Source of the DNA: Paractinoplanes lichenicola
GTDB taxonomy: Bacteria; Actinomycetota; Actinomycetes; Mycobacteriales; Micromonosporaceae
Reading direction: 5' to 3'
DNA: 64,000 nucleotides
Assembly: GCF_016785085.1 (NCBI RefSeq)
Contig: NZ_JAENHO010000009.1
Coordinates: 186,001 to 250,000, forward strand
Shown: positions 32,942 through 42,240 of the stretch, one piece after another
Layout of the letters: each line of letters begins with the position of its first letter
Numbering within the stretch: position 1 is the stretch's first letter
Made by a program: the position numbers and the translations under genes
The notes under the pieces: model-generated
Told to the model about the DNA's origin: nothing
The model's input: the letters and a program-made list of their open reading frames with translations, nothing else
Databases searched by the model: none

Positions 32942-34198
32942 ATGACGACCGTGATGTTAGTAGCTGTTGCCGCCATCCTGCTCACCGTTGTGCTGGGCTT
33001 CGTGCAAAAGCGGAAATCGAATGACACGGCCACGGATACCGGTTCGATCTACGTGCCCGTGGTGCCGACTTTCAAGATTGTCGCCCTGGGTATGCGCGGA
33101 TCGGGCAAGACCGTGTATCTGGCGAGCATGTACGACGAGATGATGGTCGCGGCCGACGACCGCAGCTTCTATTTGCAGGCCGAATACTCCGACGCCAAGA
33201 TCCTCAGTCAGTGGAAGAGCGAGATCGTCGACCCGAATCGGGGCTTTCCGCCGGGCACGGTCGCGACGCAACTGCGGAAGTTCACCTTCGGCGTCCGGGC
33301 CCGCAACCGCGGCACCCCGCACACGATCATGAATCTGGAATACGTCGACTACGCGGGCGGGCTGCTCACCGACCCCGACGACCCGGGCTCGACCGCCCCC
33401 GCTGAGCTGCACGAATACGTCAGCAAGGCGCACGCCCTGATCATCGTCATCGACGGGGCCCGGCTCGCGCAGCACATCGCCGGGGACGACGAGGGCACCG
33501 TCTATCTGCAGGAGGCATTGCGACTGCTGGTGACGCTCGTGCAGGACCTGCCCCAGCCGATCAACTTCATCATCACGAAATGGGATCTGCTGCAAGATCT
33601 GGAAGATACGCCGGAGGCGAGCCTGCGCACCGTTCGCGGGATGCTGGAGGAGGATCCGAAATTCCGCGCCCTCGTACGGCTGCAGGGCAGCCGCCGGATC
33701 GTCCGGCTCGTTCCGGTCAGTGCCGTCGGCGCCGGCTTTCTCGACGTCGAGAACGGTGAGGTGCGAAAGCACGGCGCGATGCGACCGGTGAACGTCGACG
33801 TGCCGATCGCCGCCGTCATCCCCGACATTCTCGAACGGGTGCGCAAAGACATCGAGGGGCTCGAACGGCAGCAGGCGGTCGAGAAATTGCGCCGGGATCT
33901 GCGGATCGGCCCCTCCGGCGCGGTCCGCGAACTGAGCATGTTTCTGGTCGAGAAGGCCGGGATGGGCGTGAAAGCGCTGTCGCTGCCGGCGGTCGAGGCG
34001 ATCGTCGATTCGGTCAACAACGCCTACGACGTGCCGGGCAAGCGGGCCGAGCGGGTCAAGGCCGTGCAGGACGCGGCCAACCGGATGGAACGGGAATCGG
34101 TGCACGTCCAGGAGTTGCGTGACTACGTCATCCAGGAGATGCGCAGCCGCGTGCGTGAGCTCGAGCGCGAGCTGCCCAGCGCCCGGCTGGAGGGGTGA
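32942..34198 (+). CDS. Membrane-anchored TRAFAC-type GTPase
   Basis: A 418-residue protein with an N-terminal helix (3-21), then a P-loop GTPase domain: GMRGSGKT (50-57), EYVDYAGG as the G3-like Asp, and ITKWD as a G4-like (N/T)KxD motif. The C-terminal 120 residues are helical with coiled-coil potential (QELRDYVIQEMRSRVRELERELP). It resembles the DO-GTPase type proteins sometimes found in actinobacterial conflict or signalling loci. ATG 32942 has GAGGTAATGGCGC upstream. One-nt overlap (TGATG) with its partner gene. Confidence 0.8.
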   Translation: MTTVMLVAVAAILLTVVLGFVQKRKSNDTATDTGSIYVPVVPTFKIVALGMRGSGKTVYLASMYDEMMVAADDRSFYLQAEYSDAKILSQWKSEIVDPNRGFPPGTVATQLRKFTFGVRARNRGTPHTIMNLEYVDYAGGLLTDPDDPGSTAPAELHEYVSKAHALIIVIDGARLAQHIAGDDEGTVYLQEALRLLVTLVQDLPQPINFIITKWDLLQDLEDTPEASLRTVRGMLEEDPKFRALVRLQGSRRIVRLVPVSAVGAGFLDVENGEVRKHGAMRPVNVDVPIAAVIPDILERVRKDIEGLERQQAVEKLRRDLRIGPSGAVRELSMFLVEKAGMGVKALSLPAVEAIVDSVNNAYDVPGKRAERVKAVQDAANRMERESVHVQELRDYVIQEMRSRVRELERELPSARLEG

Positions 34199-35139
34199 TG
34201 GCCGCCGGCGGGGCGTGGCCGTTCCTGATCGGGGCGGGCCGGGTGCGCGACTATCGCGTGCTCGTCGCGCCCGACTTCCTGCCCGACTACGGGCGGCTGA
34301 AGGACGTCGTGCGGCCCGGTCCGGACGGCGAGGTGCAGAGCGCCACCCTCGACACGCGGACCGGCCGGGTGTCGGTGACGTATCGGACCCGGATCGCCGC
34401 CGTGACGGACGGGCAGGGCCGGTCGATCCAGCTGTTCTACGGCTATGTCTTCCGGTCGCCCGAGCCCGGTCCGGTGAGCGAGGCCGACTTCGACCGGGCG
34501 GCCGCACTGGTGCTCCCGGTCTTCGACACGTTCCTCGACGACGAGCAGAGTTTCACCGTACGGTCGTCGCCGCCCACGATGCTGACCGATCCGCCTGCCG
34601 ATCCGGCCCCACCCGGCCGGCGCCGGGGGCTGATCGTGACGGCTGGTCTCGTGCTGGCCGTTGCGGCGATGGTGGGCGCCGGCTACGCCATTTTTCGGCC
34701 CGGGAGCGACGTCGTGCCGCCACCTGTCGACGAGCCGGGGAGAGCTGCCCCGTGCGAAGGCCGGGTGGTGCTCAGTCCCGACGGCAAGTTGCTCGCCGCG
34801 GTCCAGGGGGAGCAGATCGTCCTGTGCGACGCCGTCAGCGGCCGGCCGCTCGGTCCCGTGCACCCGGGCACCAAGGCCGTCTTCAGCGGCGACGGCCGGA
34901 CAGTGGCGGTGGTCTCGCCCGGACGTGTCGAGTTCTTCGCGACGACGAGCGGCGAACCCACGCTGCCCGCGATCGGCGAGGACCCGGAGGATGTCGTCTT
35001 CGACCCGATGACCGGGTGCTGGCGGCTGCTGTTCCCCGACCGCATCGAGCGGTGGCAGCCGGGAGCCGGTCAGCGCGGGCCGGCCGAGGTCACGCCGCGG
35101 GGTGAGGACGGGCCCGCCCCGGCCCCCAGCCGCAGCTGA
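34198..35139 (+). CDS. Membrane protein with WD40-like repeats, partner of the GTPase
   Basis: A 313-residue protein: a cytoplasmic domain (about 1-120) containing LIGAGRVRDYRVLVAPDFL, a Pro-rich stretch, a helix (about 146-165) and an extracytoplasmic part with beta-propeller-like blades (VVLSPDGKLLAAVQGEQIVLCDAVSGRPLG, VFSGDGRTVAVVSP). It has only two or three blades, too few for a closed propeller on its own. ATG 34198 overlaps the GTPase TGA, so the pair is translationally coupled and likely interacts. Confidence 0.75.
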   Translation: MAAGGAWPFLIGAGRVRDYRVLVAPDFLPDYGRLKDVVRPGPDGEVQSATLDTRTGRVSVTYRTRIAAVTDGQGRSIQLFYGYVFRSPEPGPVSEADFDRAAALVLPVFDTFLDDEQSFTVRSSPPTMLTDPPADPAPPGRRRGLIVTAGLVLAVAAMVGAGYAIFRPGSDVVPPPVDEPGRAAPCEGRVVLSPDGKLLAAVQGEQIVLCDAVSGRPLGPVHPGTKAVFSGDGRTVAVVSPGRVEFFATTSGEPTLPAIGEDPEDVVFDPMTGCWRLLFPDRIERWQPGAGQRGPAEVTPRGEDGPAPAPSRS

Positions 35140-35160
35140 GAGCGCGAGGCGGGCGGCCGG

Positions 35161-36960
35161 TCAGGCCGGGTCGATCGGGAAGACGCCGGCGAAGCGGAAC
35201 AGGTCGGTGATCGTGACGATCGGGTCGCCGTTGGCCAGGCGCACGCCCTGGGCCGGGTTCCAGCCGCGGTAGCGGCCCAGGTACGACTCGGGGTCGGCGC
35301 GGAGCTGGCCGATCAGGGTCTCGGCGACGATGCGGCTGCCGACCTCGCCCAGGAAGTTGCCGTGGCAGCGGATCTCGGCCTCCTTGAGGATGTAGAACCA
35401 CAGCGGCGTGTGCTCGAGGAACGGCTGCAGGGCGTCGTTGACCTCCTGCGAGTTGCCGCGCTGGAGCTCGTCGGTGGTCAGCGGCCGGGCGCCGACCTTC
35501 GCCGCCACGGCCTGGCCGGTCGGCAGCGACAGGTGATAGCCGCGCAGCAGGTTGCGGATGGCCAGGCCCTTGAGCATCGCCTGGATCTCGGGCGCGGCGT
35601 TCTCGTCCTCGCCGGACACCTCCTTGAACATGTCCGACAGCGGCTCCGCGAGCTTGGTGTCGATGGGCCGGGCGAAGTGGTCGGCGAGGCCGTCGCCCTT
35701 GTCGACGAACCGCGGCCAGTCGATCACCCAGTTGAAGGGCAGGTTGGAGTCGCTGAACCCGGCGAACGGGTCGGCGTGGTGGCCGGTGAACTCGAACAGC
35801 TGCCGGAACCGCGCGACCCGGGCCAGGGTGCCGTTGCCGTCGCCCTTGCGCCCGAAATTCTGGTTGTAGTCGTAGACCGAGCGCACCATGCTGTGCCCGA
35901 ACCGGTAGGCCGCGACGGAGAACTCGATCGGCATGTACGGTTCCTGGCCCGGCTCGAGCACGTAGAACCGGTTCCCGGTCAGCAGCACCTTGTCCACGAT
36001 GCCCGGCATGGCGATCGTCTTCAGGTAGTCGTGCACCACGAGCCACTGATAGTGCCAGCGGACGAGGTCGCGGGCCTCGAGGAACAGCTCGCGCTCGCTC
36101 TTCTGATAGCCGTTGCTCGTCTCCCGCAGGTGCGCCACGACGTTGTTGTGGAACCTGAGGAAGGCGACGTGCAGCTGGGCCACGATGAGGTTCTCGTCGT
36201 TGCGGGCGTCGCCGACCACCGCGGTCGTGCGGTGGATGGCCCGCGATTCCGGGGTCGCGTCCGGGTCGAGCCCGGCGTCGAGCTTGCGGGGCAGATCGCG
36301 CCGCCGGTCGTCGGCCGGGGGAATGTGGTCGCCGGGGATGCCGTCTTCGAAGACCTCACCGATCCGGAGGTCGATGCCGTCGTACAGCGTGCCGGATTCC
36401 GTGCCCTCGTCGTCGAAATCCGGACCGTCGGCGTAGACGGAGTCGAGATTGAGCGCGGGCTGCCGCAGATTCCGCAGATCCCGGCGGACGTCTGCCGGAT
36501 CGATCGGCGTCAAATCAGGTTTGCGAAGGTCGGTCACCGCATTCGCGCGGTCGGTGTTCGCGGTGATGTCGTGGTCGATGAATTGACCCCAGTACGTGTA
36601 GACCGCGGGAATCACCGAATTGCCGGCGCCGCCGCGCTGGTCGTCGGCGGCCGGCGTCTCCTTGGCCATCGCGATGCCGAGCGCGGTCAGCAGCCCGCGG
36701 ACCGTGGCCGGCTCGCCGGGAATGTGGTGGGCCGGGAACTCCGCGGCCAGGTCGCCGAACAGGTAGTCGAACGGGCTGGAGACCTCGGCGATCTCGGCCT
36801 GGGCGGTCGGCGGCAGATCGGCCGCCTCGCTGAGCAGCGTGGCGCTCGCCAATCCGGCCGCGGTCCGCTGCGCCCCGGGAGCGGTGTCAGGTAATACCTG
36901 GCTGCCGTGCCGGATATTGGACAGCATCCGGCGGTACTGCTTTTTGTCTGGTGCGGTCAT
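35161..36960 (-). CDS. Animal-type heme peroxidase
   Basis: A 599-residue peroxidase of the cyclooxygenase/peroxidasin superfamily. Distal site YTYWGQFIDHDIT (His130), GDARNDENL (Arg253, distal Arg region) and proximal YRFGHSMVR (His356) are all present. It has no signal peptide or membrane helix, so it appears cytoplasmic. ATG 36960 has GAGGGGAA upstream. Bacterial members are scattered and mostly uncharacterised. Divergent from an FAD oxidoreductase. Confidence 0.9.
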   Translation of the reverse strand: MTAPDKKQYRRMLSNIRHGSQVLPDTAPGAQRTAAGLASATLLSEAADLPPTAQAEIAEVSSPFDYLFGDLAAEFPAHHIPGEPATVRGLLTALGIAMAKETPAADDQRGGAGNSVIPAVYTYWGQFIDHDITANTDRANAVTDLRKPDLTPIDPADVRRDLRNLRQPALNLDSVYADGPDFDDEGTESGTLYDGIDLRIGEVFEDGIPGDHIPPADDRRRDLPRKLDAGLDPDATPESRAIHRTTAVVGDARNDENLIVAQLHVAFLRFHNNVVAHLRETSNGYQKSERELFLEARDLVRWHYQWLVVHDYLKTIAMPGIVDKVLLTGNRFYVLEPGQEPYMPIEFSVAAYRFGHSMVRSVYDYNQNFGRKGDGNGTLARVARFRQLFEFTGHHADPFAGFSDSNLPFNWVIDWPRFVDKGDGLADHFARPIDTKLAEPLSDMFKEVSGEDENAAPEIQAMLKGLAIRNLLRGYHLSLPTGQAVAAKVGARPLTTDELQRGNSQEVNDALQPFLEHTPLWFYILKEAEIRCHGNFLGEVGSRIVAETLIGQLRADPESYLGRYRGWNPAQGVRLANGDPIVTITDLFRFAGVFPIDPA

Positions 36961-37110
36961 GACGATTCCCCTCGTGTTGCGCCAGGCGTCCTCTCCAGGG
37001 CGCGAGAACACATTTGCGCGTTCGCCGGAATGGTCACCAGACTTATGTCCCGAAGCGGACAAGAAGAGCGGGGGATCGACACGGGCAGCACCGTCGTCCA
37101 CTATGGCGTG

Positions 37111-38283
37111 GTGTATGACGTCATAGTGATCGGGGCCCGCTGCGCCGGGTCGCCGCTGGCCATGTTGCTCGCCCGCCGGGGCCTGCGGACCCTGCTGGTC
37201 GACCGGGCCACCTTCCCCAGCGACACGGTGTCCACCCACGTGATCCACCCGCCGGGCGCCGCCGCGCTGCAGCGGTGGGGCCTGCTCGACCAGGTCGTGG
37301 CGACCGGGTGCCCGCCGGTCGGGCGCTACTCGTTCGACTTCGGCCCGGTCAAGCTCGCGGGCGCGCCCGGCACCCCCGACTCCCCGTACGCGTATGCGCC
37401 TCGCCGCTCGCTGCTCGACAAGATCCTCGTGGACGCCGCCGCGGCCGCCGGGGCCGAGGTGCGCGAGGGCTTCGGGGTCGAGGAGGTGCTCGTCGAGGAC
37501 GGGCGGGTGACCGGCATCCGGGGCAGCGGCGGGCAGGTCGAGCGGGCGCGCGTGGTCGTCGGGGCGGACGGGCGCAACTCCGTCGTGGCCAAGGCGACGC
37601 AGGCCCCCGCGTACGAGGAACACCCGGCGCTGACCGTGGGCTACTACTCGTACTGGAGCAACCTGCCGACCGAGACGTTCGAGGCGTACAGCCGGCCCGG
37701 GCGGGGCTGGGCGGTGTGCCCGACCAACGACGACCTCACGCTGGTGATCGGGGGCTGGCCGCACGCGGAGCTGGCCGAGCACCGCAACGACGTCGAGGGC
37801 ACGCTGACGGCGATGTTCGAGTCGTCGCCCGAGTTCGCCGAGCGGATCCGCGCCGCCAAGCGCGAGGAGAAGCTGGTCGGCACGTCCGTCCCGAACTACT
37901 TCCGGGTCCCGTACGGGCCGGGGTGGGCTCTGGTCGGCGATGCCGGCTACTCGCGCGACTTCATCACGGCGCAGGGCATCACCGACGCCTTCCTCGACGC
38001 GGAGGGCCTGGCCGAGGCGCTCGACGAGACGCTGGCGGGCGGGAAGCCGTGGGACGACGCGCTCGCCGGCTATCAGACGCGCCGCGACACCCGGGCCATG
38101 CCGCACTACCAGATGACGCTGGGCATCGCGTCGCTGCAACCGCCGGACGAGCAGATGATCCAGCTGGTGTCGGGGATCGCCGGCAAGCAGCCCGCGATGG
38201 ACGCGTTCGCCCGGCTCAACTCGGGCGTCACGTCACCGGCCGAGTTCTTCGCCCCCGAGAACGTGGGAAAGCTGCTCGCCTAG
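37111..38283 (+). CDS. FAD-dependent oxidoreductase (geranylgeranyl reductase/PHBH-like)
   Basis: A 390-residue flavoprotein: DVIVIGARCAGSPLAMLLARRG at the N-terminus (variant GxGxxG, here GARCAG), DG motif VVVGADGRNSVV, and GD motif WALVGDAGYSRDFITAQGITDAFLDA. This layout fits group A monooxygenases and GGR-type reductases. The start is GTG 37108 or 37111, just before the beta strand. Divergent from the heme peroxidase. Substrate unknown. Confidence 0.85.
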   Translation: MYDVIVIGARCAGSPLAMLLARRGLRTLLVDRATFPSDTVSTHVIHPPGAAALQRWGLLDQVVATGCPPVGRYSFDFGPVKLAGAPGTPDSPYAYAPRRSLLDKILVDAAAAAGAEVREGFGVEEVLVEDGRVTGIRGSGGQVERARVVVGADGRNSVVAKATQAPAYEEHPALTVGYYSYWSNLPTETFEAYSRPGRGWAVCPTNDDLTLVIGGWPHAELAEHRNDVEGTLTAMFESSPEFAERIRAAKREEKLVGTSVPNYFRVPYGPGWALVGDAGYSRDFITAQGITDAFLDAEGLAEALDETLAGGKPWDDALAGYQTRRDTRAMPHYQMTLGIASLQPPDEQMIQLVSGIAGKQPAMDAFARLNSGVTSPAEFFAPENVGKLLA

Positions 38284-39221
38284 ATTCGTAGCAGGACGGC
38301 GTGCCGGCCCGGCCCGTACTTCGCGGAGTACAGGGCCAGCACGCTCTTCCTGGTCTCGGGGCTGACGTCGGCCAGCGTGGTGGCGGCCGTCTCGGGGGGC
38401 AGCTCGCTCTCGTCGATGTCGACCCAGTGCTCGCCGTCGTGCAGCACATAACGCAGGTCGAGCGGACCCACCCGTACGCGGTAATGGTCGGCCACGTCCT
38501 GCAGGCCGGCCGCGCCCCAGCGGGACGTGAAGGCCTCCAGCGCGAGCCCGCCCACGTCGCCGCGCACCCGCACCTCACGCTGGTGGTTCTCGCTCATCCG
38601 GCGATCGCGGAACAGCCCGTACGAGAGCCAGTTGTCGACGCGGTAGAACGCGTGGGCCGGCCCGATCTGGCTGATCCGCACCTGGAACCGCTCGCGGTGG
38701 CGCTCGGGCAGCGACCGCAGGAACTCGTCGAGCCGCTCGATGTTGAGCCGCATCAGCGCGACGGCGTCGGTCGGGGCGACCTGCCGGGCCCGCTCCGCGG
38801 CGTCGGGGCACGACGGGTCGGTCAGCATGATGCGGAAGTGCACGCCCCGGTCGAGCGCGGACATCACCGCGGCCCGGAACGCGTCGAGGTGGGCCGGTTC
38901 GAGCAGGCCGGTCCAGTGCTTCCAGATGTCGACCCGGTCGGACGCGTCGTCGATGCGGCGGATCACGTCGCGATAGTCGAGCCGGGTGCGCCAGCGTACG
39001 GCGTTGCGGTTGAGCGAGAGCACCAGCGGCTGCAACACCAGCACCGCCAGCACCAGGTCGAACAGGTTGGCCCCGACGTTGATGCGCAGCTCGTCGCCGA
39101 AGCCCTCGGTGTGGCGCAGCGGCCACAGCGTCACGAAGCTGCCGAGCAGCAGCACGGCGTCGATCCCGGCGTACAGATAGGACAACCAGTATCTGCTCCC
39201 GGGCAGCCGCGGCCGACGCAT
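38280..39221 (-). CDS. Two-helix membrane protein of unknown function
   Basis: A 313-residue protein with two helices near the N-terminus (about 12-34 and 48-70) and a large cytoplasmic domain. The pattern FRIMLTDPSCPDAAERARQ resembles the phospholipase-D-like or DUF5919-type segments (LLLDPxSP) of sensor proteins, but catalytic HKD motifs are not seen. ATG 39221 is chosen by position of the basic N-terminus; ATG 39251 is the alternative. Its stop overlaps the convergent oxidoreductase stop. Confidence 0.65.
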   Translation of the reverse strand: MRRPRLPGSRYWLSYLYAGIDAVLLLGSFVTLWPLRHTEGFGDELRINVGANLFDLVLAVLVLQPLVLSLNRNAVRWRTRLDYRDVIRRIDDASDRVDIWKHWTGLLEPAHLDAFRAAVMSALDRGVHFRIMLTDPSCPDAAERARQVAPTDAVALMRLNIERLDEFLRSLPERHRERFQVRISQIGPAHAFYRVDNWLSYGLFRDRRMSENHQREVRVRGDVGGLALEAFTSRWGAAGLQDVADHYRVRVGPLDLRYVLHDGEHWVDIDESELPPETAATTLADVSPETRKSVLALYSAKYGPGRHAVLLRI

Positions 39222-39301
39222 GCGCTCATGGTGGCAGCCGGGAACCACCACCGTCGATACGGGGTCGCGCCGGACGGCCGCACCGGGGATGATCTCCGGC
39301 C

Positions 39302-40525
39302 ATGACCACGACCGTGACCGACTGCCCGCAGTGCGCGGCGCCGACCGTCGCCCTCGGGCACCCGCAGCGCTGGTGCCCGGCCTGCGACTGGAACCTCGAC
39401 ACCGTGACGAACGCCGTGTTCGGCTGGCGGTGGCTCGACCGGCGGCTGCACCGGGTGGCGTTCCGGCTGACCGCCGCGCAGTTCGAGGCGCTCGGCGCGG
39501 GCCGGTCGGCGGGCCGGGTGGCGCGCGGCGTGACGCTGGCCGCGGCGGCGATCCTGCTGGCCGGGGTGCTGGCCCTGGCCGTACTGGGCACGTGGTTGAT
39601 TCTTGTCGATTTCTTCAGCGTCCTCACGGTGCTCGGGCTTGTCGTCCTGGCCGTCGCGGTTCTGCTGCGGCCCCGCTTCGGCCGGCTCGACGCACCCGTC
39701 GTGCTCGACGAGGCCGCCGCGCCCGCGCTGTTCGGGCTGATCCGCCGGGTGGCCGAGACCGTCGACGCGCCGGTGCCGCACGTCGTGGTGCTCGCCTCCG
39801 ACCTCAACGCGTACACCACCACTGTCGGCGTGCGGCGCCGGCGGGTGCTCGGCCTCGGGCTGCCGCTGTGGGCCACGCTCGGCCCGCAGGAACGGGTGGC
39901 GCTGCTCGGTCACGAGCTCGGGCACTTCGTCAACGGCGACGTCCGGCGCGGGCCGCTGACCCAGGTCGCCGAGACGACGCTGGGCCGGGTGGCGCACCTG
40001 CTCGCGGCCGACGGCGATGGCGACTCGGGCGTGATCGGCATGCTGACCCGGGGTGTCGGGTGGATTCTCTCCCGTACGGCGATGGCGCTGCACCTGCTGC
40101 TCGTGTGGACCAGCCAGCGCGACTCGCAGCGCGCCGAATACCTCGCCGACGAGCTGGGCGCCCGTGCCGGTGGCACCCCGGCCGCCGTACGCCTGGCCGA
40201 CCACCTGCTGATCGAGGCCGCGCTCGACACCGTCGTCCGCCGGGAGGCCCGCGCCGGGAACGGGCCGGCCGCGTGGCGGGCCGCCGCCGTGGTGGCGCGG
40301 GACAACCAGGCGGCGAACATCCCGGCGCTGCGCAAGCTGAGCAAGCACACCGAGGTGTCGCTGTTCGCCTCGCACCCGCCGTCGGGGCTGCGGGCCGAGA
40401 TGCTCGAACGGCGGCCGCCGCAGAACGCCGCGGTGACGCTGACCGAGCCCGAGGCGGAGCGGATCGACGGCGAGCTCGCGGCGTACCAGGAGCGGGTCCG
40501 GCGTGACCTGGTTGCCGATCGGTAG
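39302..40525 (+). CDS. M48 family membrane metallopeptidase with N-terminal zinc ribbon
   Basis: A 407-residue peptidase related to HtpX/Ste24. It begins with a zinc ribbon (CPQC...CPAC, Cys8 to Cys28), then two helices (about 78-122) and a catalytic domain with HELGH (His204, Glu205, His208) and the downstream Glu in QRAEYLADELGA. Such enzymes degrade misfolded membrane proteins. The zinc ribbon fusion is a small variation on the family. Confidence 0.9.
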   Translation: MTTTVTDCPQCAAPTVALGHPQRWCPACDWNLDTVTNAVFGWRWLDRRLHRVAFRLTAAQFEALGAGRSAGRVARGVTLAAAAILLAGVLALAVLGTWLILVDFFSVLTVLGLVVLAVAVLLRPRFGRLDAPVVLDEAAAPALFGLIRRVAETVDAPVPHVVVLASDLNAYTTTVGVRRRRVLGLGLPLWATLGPQERVALLGHELGHFVNGDVRRGPLTQVAETTLGRVAHLLAADGDGDSGVIGMLTRGVGWILSRTAMALHLLLVWTSQRDSQRAEYLADELGARAGGTPAAVRLADHLLIEAALDTVVRREARAGNGPAAWRAAAVVARDNQAANIPALRKLSKHTEVSLFASHPPSGLRAEMLERRPPQNAAVTLTEPEAERIDGELAAYQERVRRDLVADR

Positions 40526-40609
40526 CTTCCGTCGATAGGTGGCTTATGAACGCCCGGCCCTCTGCCGATGCGGGTAACGACTCGAAACCGCGCACGTGGA
40601 AGGTTACGG

Positions 40610-42100
40610 ATGACCACCGACACCCAGGCCCGCCCGGAACAGCCGCCGGCCGCGCCACCAGTCTCGACCGGGCGCTGGTGGGCCCTGGTCGTGCTGGCGA
40701 TGGCCCAGCTCATGGTCGTGCTCGACGCGACCATCGTGAACATCGCGCTGCCCACGGCCCAGGCCGACCTCGCGTTCTCCGACGCCTCCCGGCAGTGGGT
40801 CGTCACCGCGTACGCGCTCGCCTTCGGCTCCCTGCTGCTGCTCGGCGGGCGCCTGTCGGACTTCTTCGGCCGCAAGCGCATGTTCCTCATCGGCCTGGTC
40901 GGCTTCGCGCTGGCCTCGGCGCTGGGCGGCGCCGCCGACGGGCTCGAGATGCTGATCATCGCGCGTGCGCTGCAGGGCGCCTTCGGCGCGGCGCTGGCCC
41001 CGGCCGCCCTGTCGCTGCTGTCGACCACGTTCACCGAGCCCGCCGAGCGTGGCAAGGCGTTCGGCATCTTCGGCGCCATCTCGGGTGCGGGCGGCGCGGT
41101 CGGCCTGCTGCTGGGCGGCGTGCTCACCGAGTACGCCTCGTGGCGCTGGTGCCTGTTCGTCAACCTGGTCATCGCCGCGATCGCCGTCGCCGGCGCGCTG
41201 CTCAAGCTGACCGACGAGCCCGTCACGTCCCGGGCCCGGATCGACGTCCCCGGCGTGATCACCTCGGTGCTCGGCCTGGTCGGGCTGGTCTTCGGCCTCG
41301 GCAAGGTGGAGACCGACGGCTGGTCCTCGGCCACGGCACTGGTCCCGATGATCGGCGGCGTAGTGCTGCTGGTCGCCTTCGTGGTGATCGAGCTGCGCGT
41401 CACCAACCCGCTGCTGCCCCTGCGCGTGGTGCTCGACCGTAACCGCGGCGGCTCCTACGCGGCGATCAGCATCTCCGGCATGGGCATGTTCGGCATCTTC
41501 CTGTTCCTGACCTACTACCTGGTCGGCAACCTCGGCTTCACGCCCGTGCAGACCGGCCTGGCCTTCCTGCCGATGCTCGGCTCGATCATGCTCTCGGCCA
41601 CCACGGCCGGCTCGATCCTCACGCCCAAGATCGGCCCGCGTCCGCTGGTGCCGCTGGGCGCCCTGATCGCGGCGGGCGGCATGGCCTTCCTGACGCGGCT
41701 CGACCTCGATTCCACGTACGCCTCCGGCGTGCTGCCCGGCCTGCTGGTGATCGGCCTCGGCCTCGGGCTCGTCTTCGCGCCCACGCAGAACGCCGCCACC
41801 AGCGGCGTCGAGCACCGCGACGCGGGTGTGGCCTCGGCAATGATCAACACCGTGCAGCAGATCGGTGGCTCGATCGGCACGGCCCTGCTGAGCTCGTTCG
41901 CCGCCACCGCGGCCACGAACTACGCCGCCTCGCACCCCAAGTCGGCCACCTTGCTGGCCGAGGCCTCGCTGGCCAGCTATCACACCGTGTTCTGGTGGTC
42001 GTGCGGATTGTTCCTGACCTGCGCGGTCGTCTCGGCGCTGCTGTTCCGCACCGGCCCGCTGGCCGTCGACCCGGACGCGCCGAAGGCCATGGCCCACTGA
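40610..42100 (+). CDS. MFS drug exporter, DHA2 family (14 helices)
   Basis: A 496-residue EmrB/QacA-type transporter. Motif A-like GGRLSDFFGRKRMF, motif D1 near LDATIVNIALPTAQADL and motif C (ISGAGGAVGLLLGGVL) are present, with 14 predicted helices. ATG 40610 has GGAAGG upstream. Likely exports hydrophobic drugs by proton antiport. A strong terminator follows at 42127. Confidence 0.92.
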   Translation: MTTDTQARPEQPPAAPPVSTGRWWALVVLAMAQLMVVLDATIVNIALPTAQADLAFSDASRQWVVTAYALAFGSLLLLGGRLSDFFGRKRMFLIGLVGFALASALGGAADGLEMLIIARALQGAFGAALAPAALSLLSTTFTEPAERGKAFGIFGAISGAGGAVGLLLGGVLTEYASWRWCLFVNLVIAAIAVAGALLKLTDEPVTSRARIDVPGVITSVLGLVGLVFGLGKVETDGWSSATALVPMIGGVVLLVAFVVIELRVTNPLLPLRVVLDRNRGGSYAAISISGMGMFGIFLFLTYYLVGNLGFTPVQTGLAFLPMLGSIMLSATTAGSILTPKIGPRPLVPLGALIAAGGMAFLTRLDLDSTYASGVLPGLLVIGLGLGLVFAPTQNAATSGVEHRDAGVASAMINTVQQIGGSIGTALLSSFAATAATNYAASHPKSATLLAEASLASYHTVFWWSCGLFLTCAVVSALLFRTGPLAVDPDAPKAMAH

Positions 42101-42126
42101 GCCCTCGTTCCGGGGCATTACCGGCC

Positions 42127-42165
42127 GAGGCCGCCGCGATCATGAAACCTGATCGCGGCGGCCTC
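42127..42165 (+). terminator. Strong intrinsic-type terminator hairpin
   Basis: GAGGCCGCCGCGATCA (42127-42142) pairs perfectly with TGATCGCGGCGGCCTC (42150-42165), a 16-bp stem with a 7-nt loop, followed by ACATTTGTT. It lies 26 bp after the exporter stop. Confidence 0.88.
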
Positions 42166-42240
42166 ACATTTGTTCCGGATGGGCATCGTTCGGGTGGCGA
42201 TGTGACCACTCTCAGCTAGCCGTGGTAATAATGTCCGTCG

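Noticed and set aside
36961..38139. N-terminal extension of the heme peroxidase frame through the divergent FAD oxidoreductase
   Set aside because: The peroxidase has a good ribosome site and ATG at 36960, and the extension has no similarity and lies antisense to a real gene.
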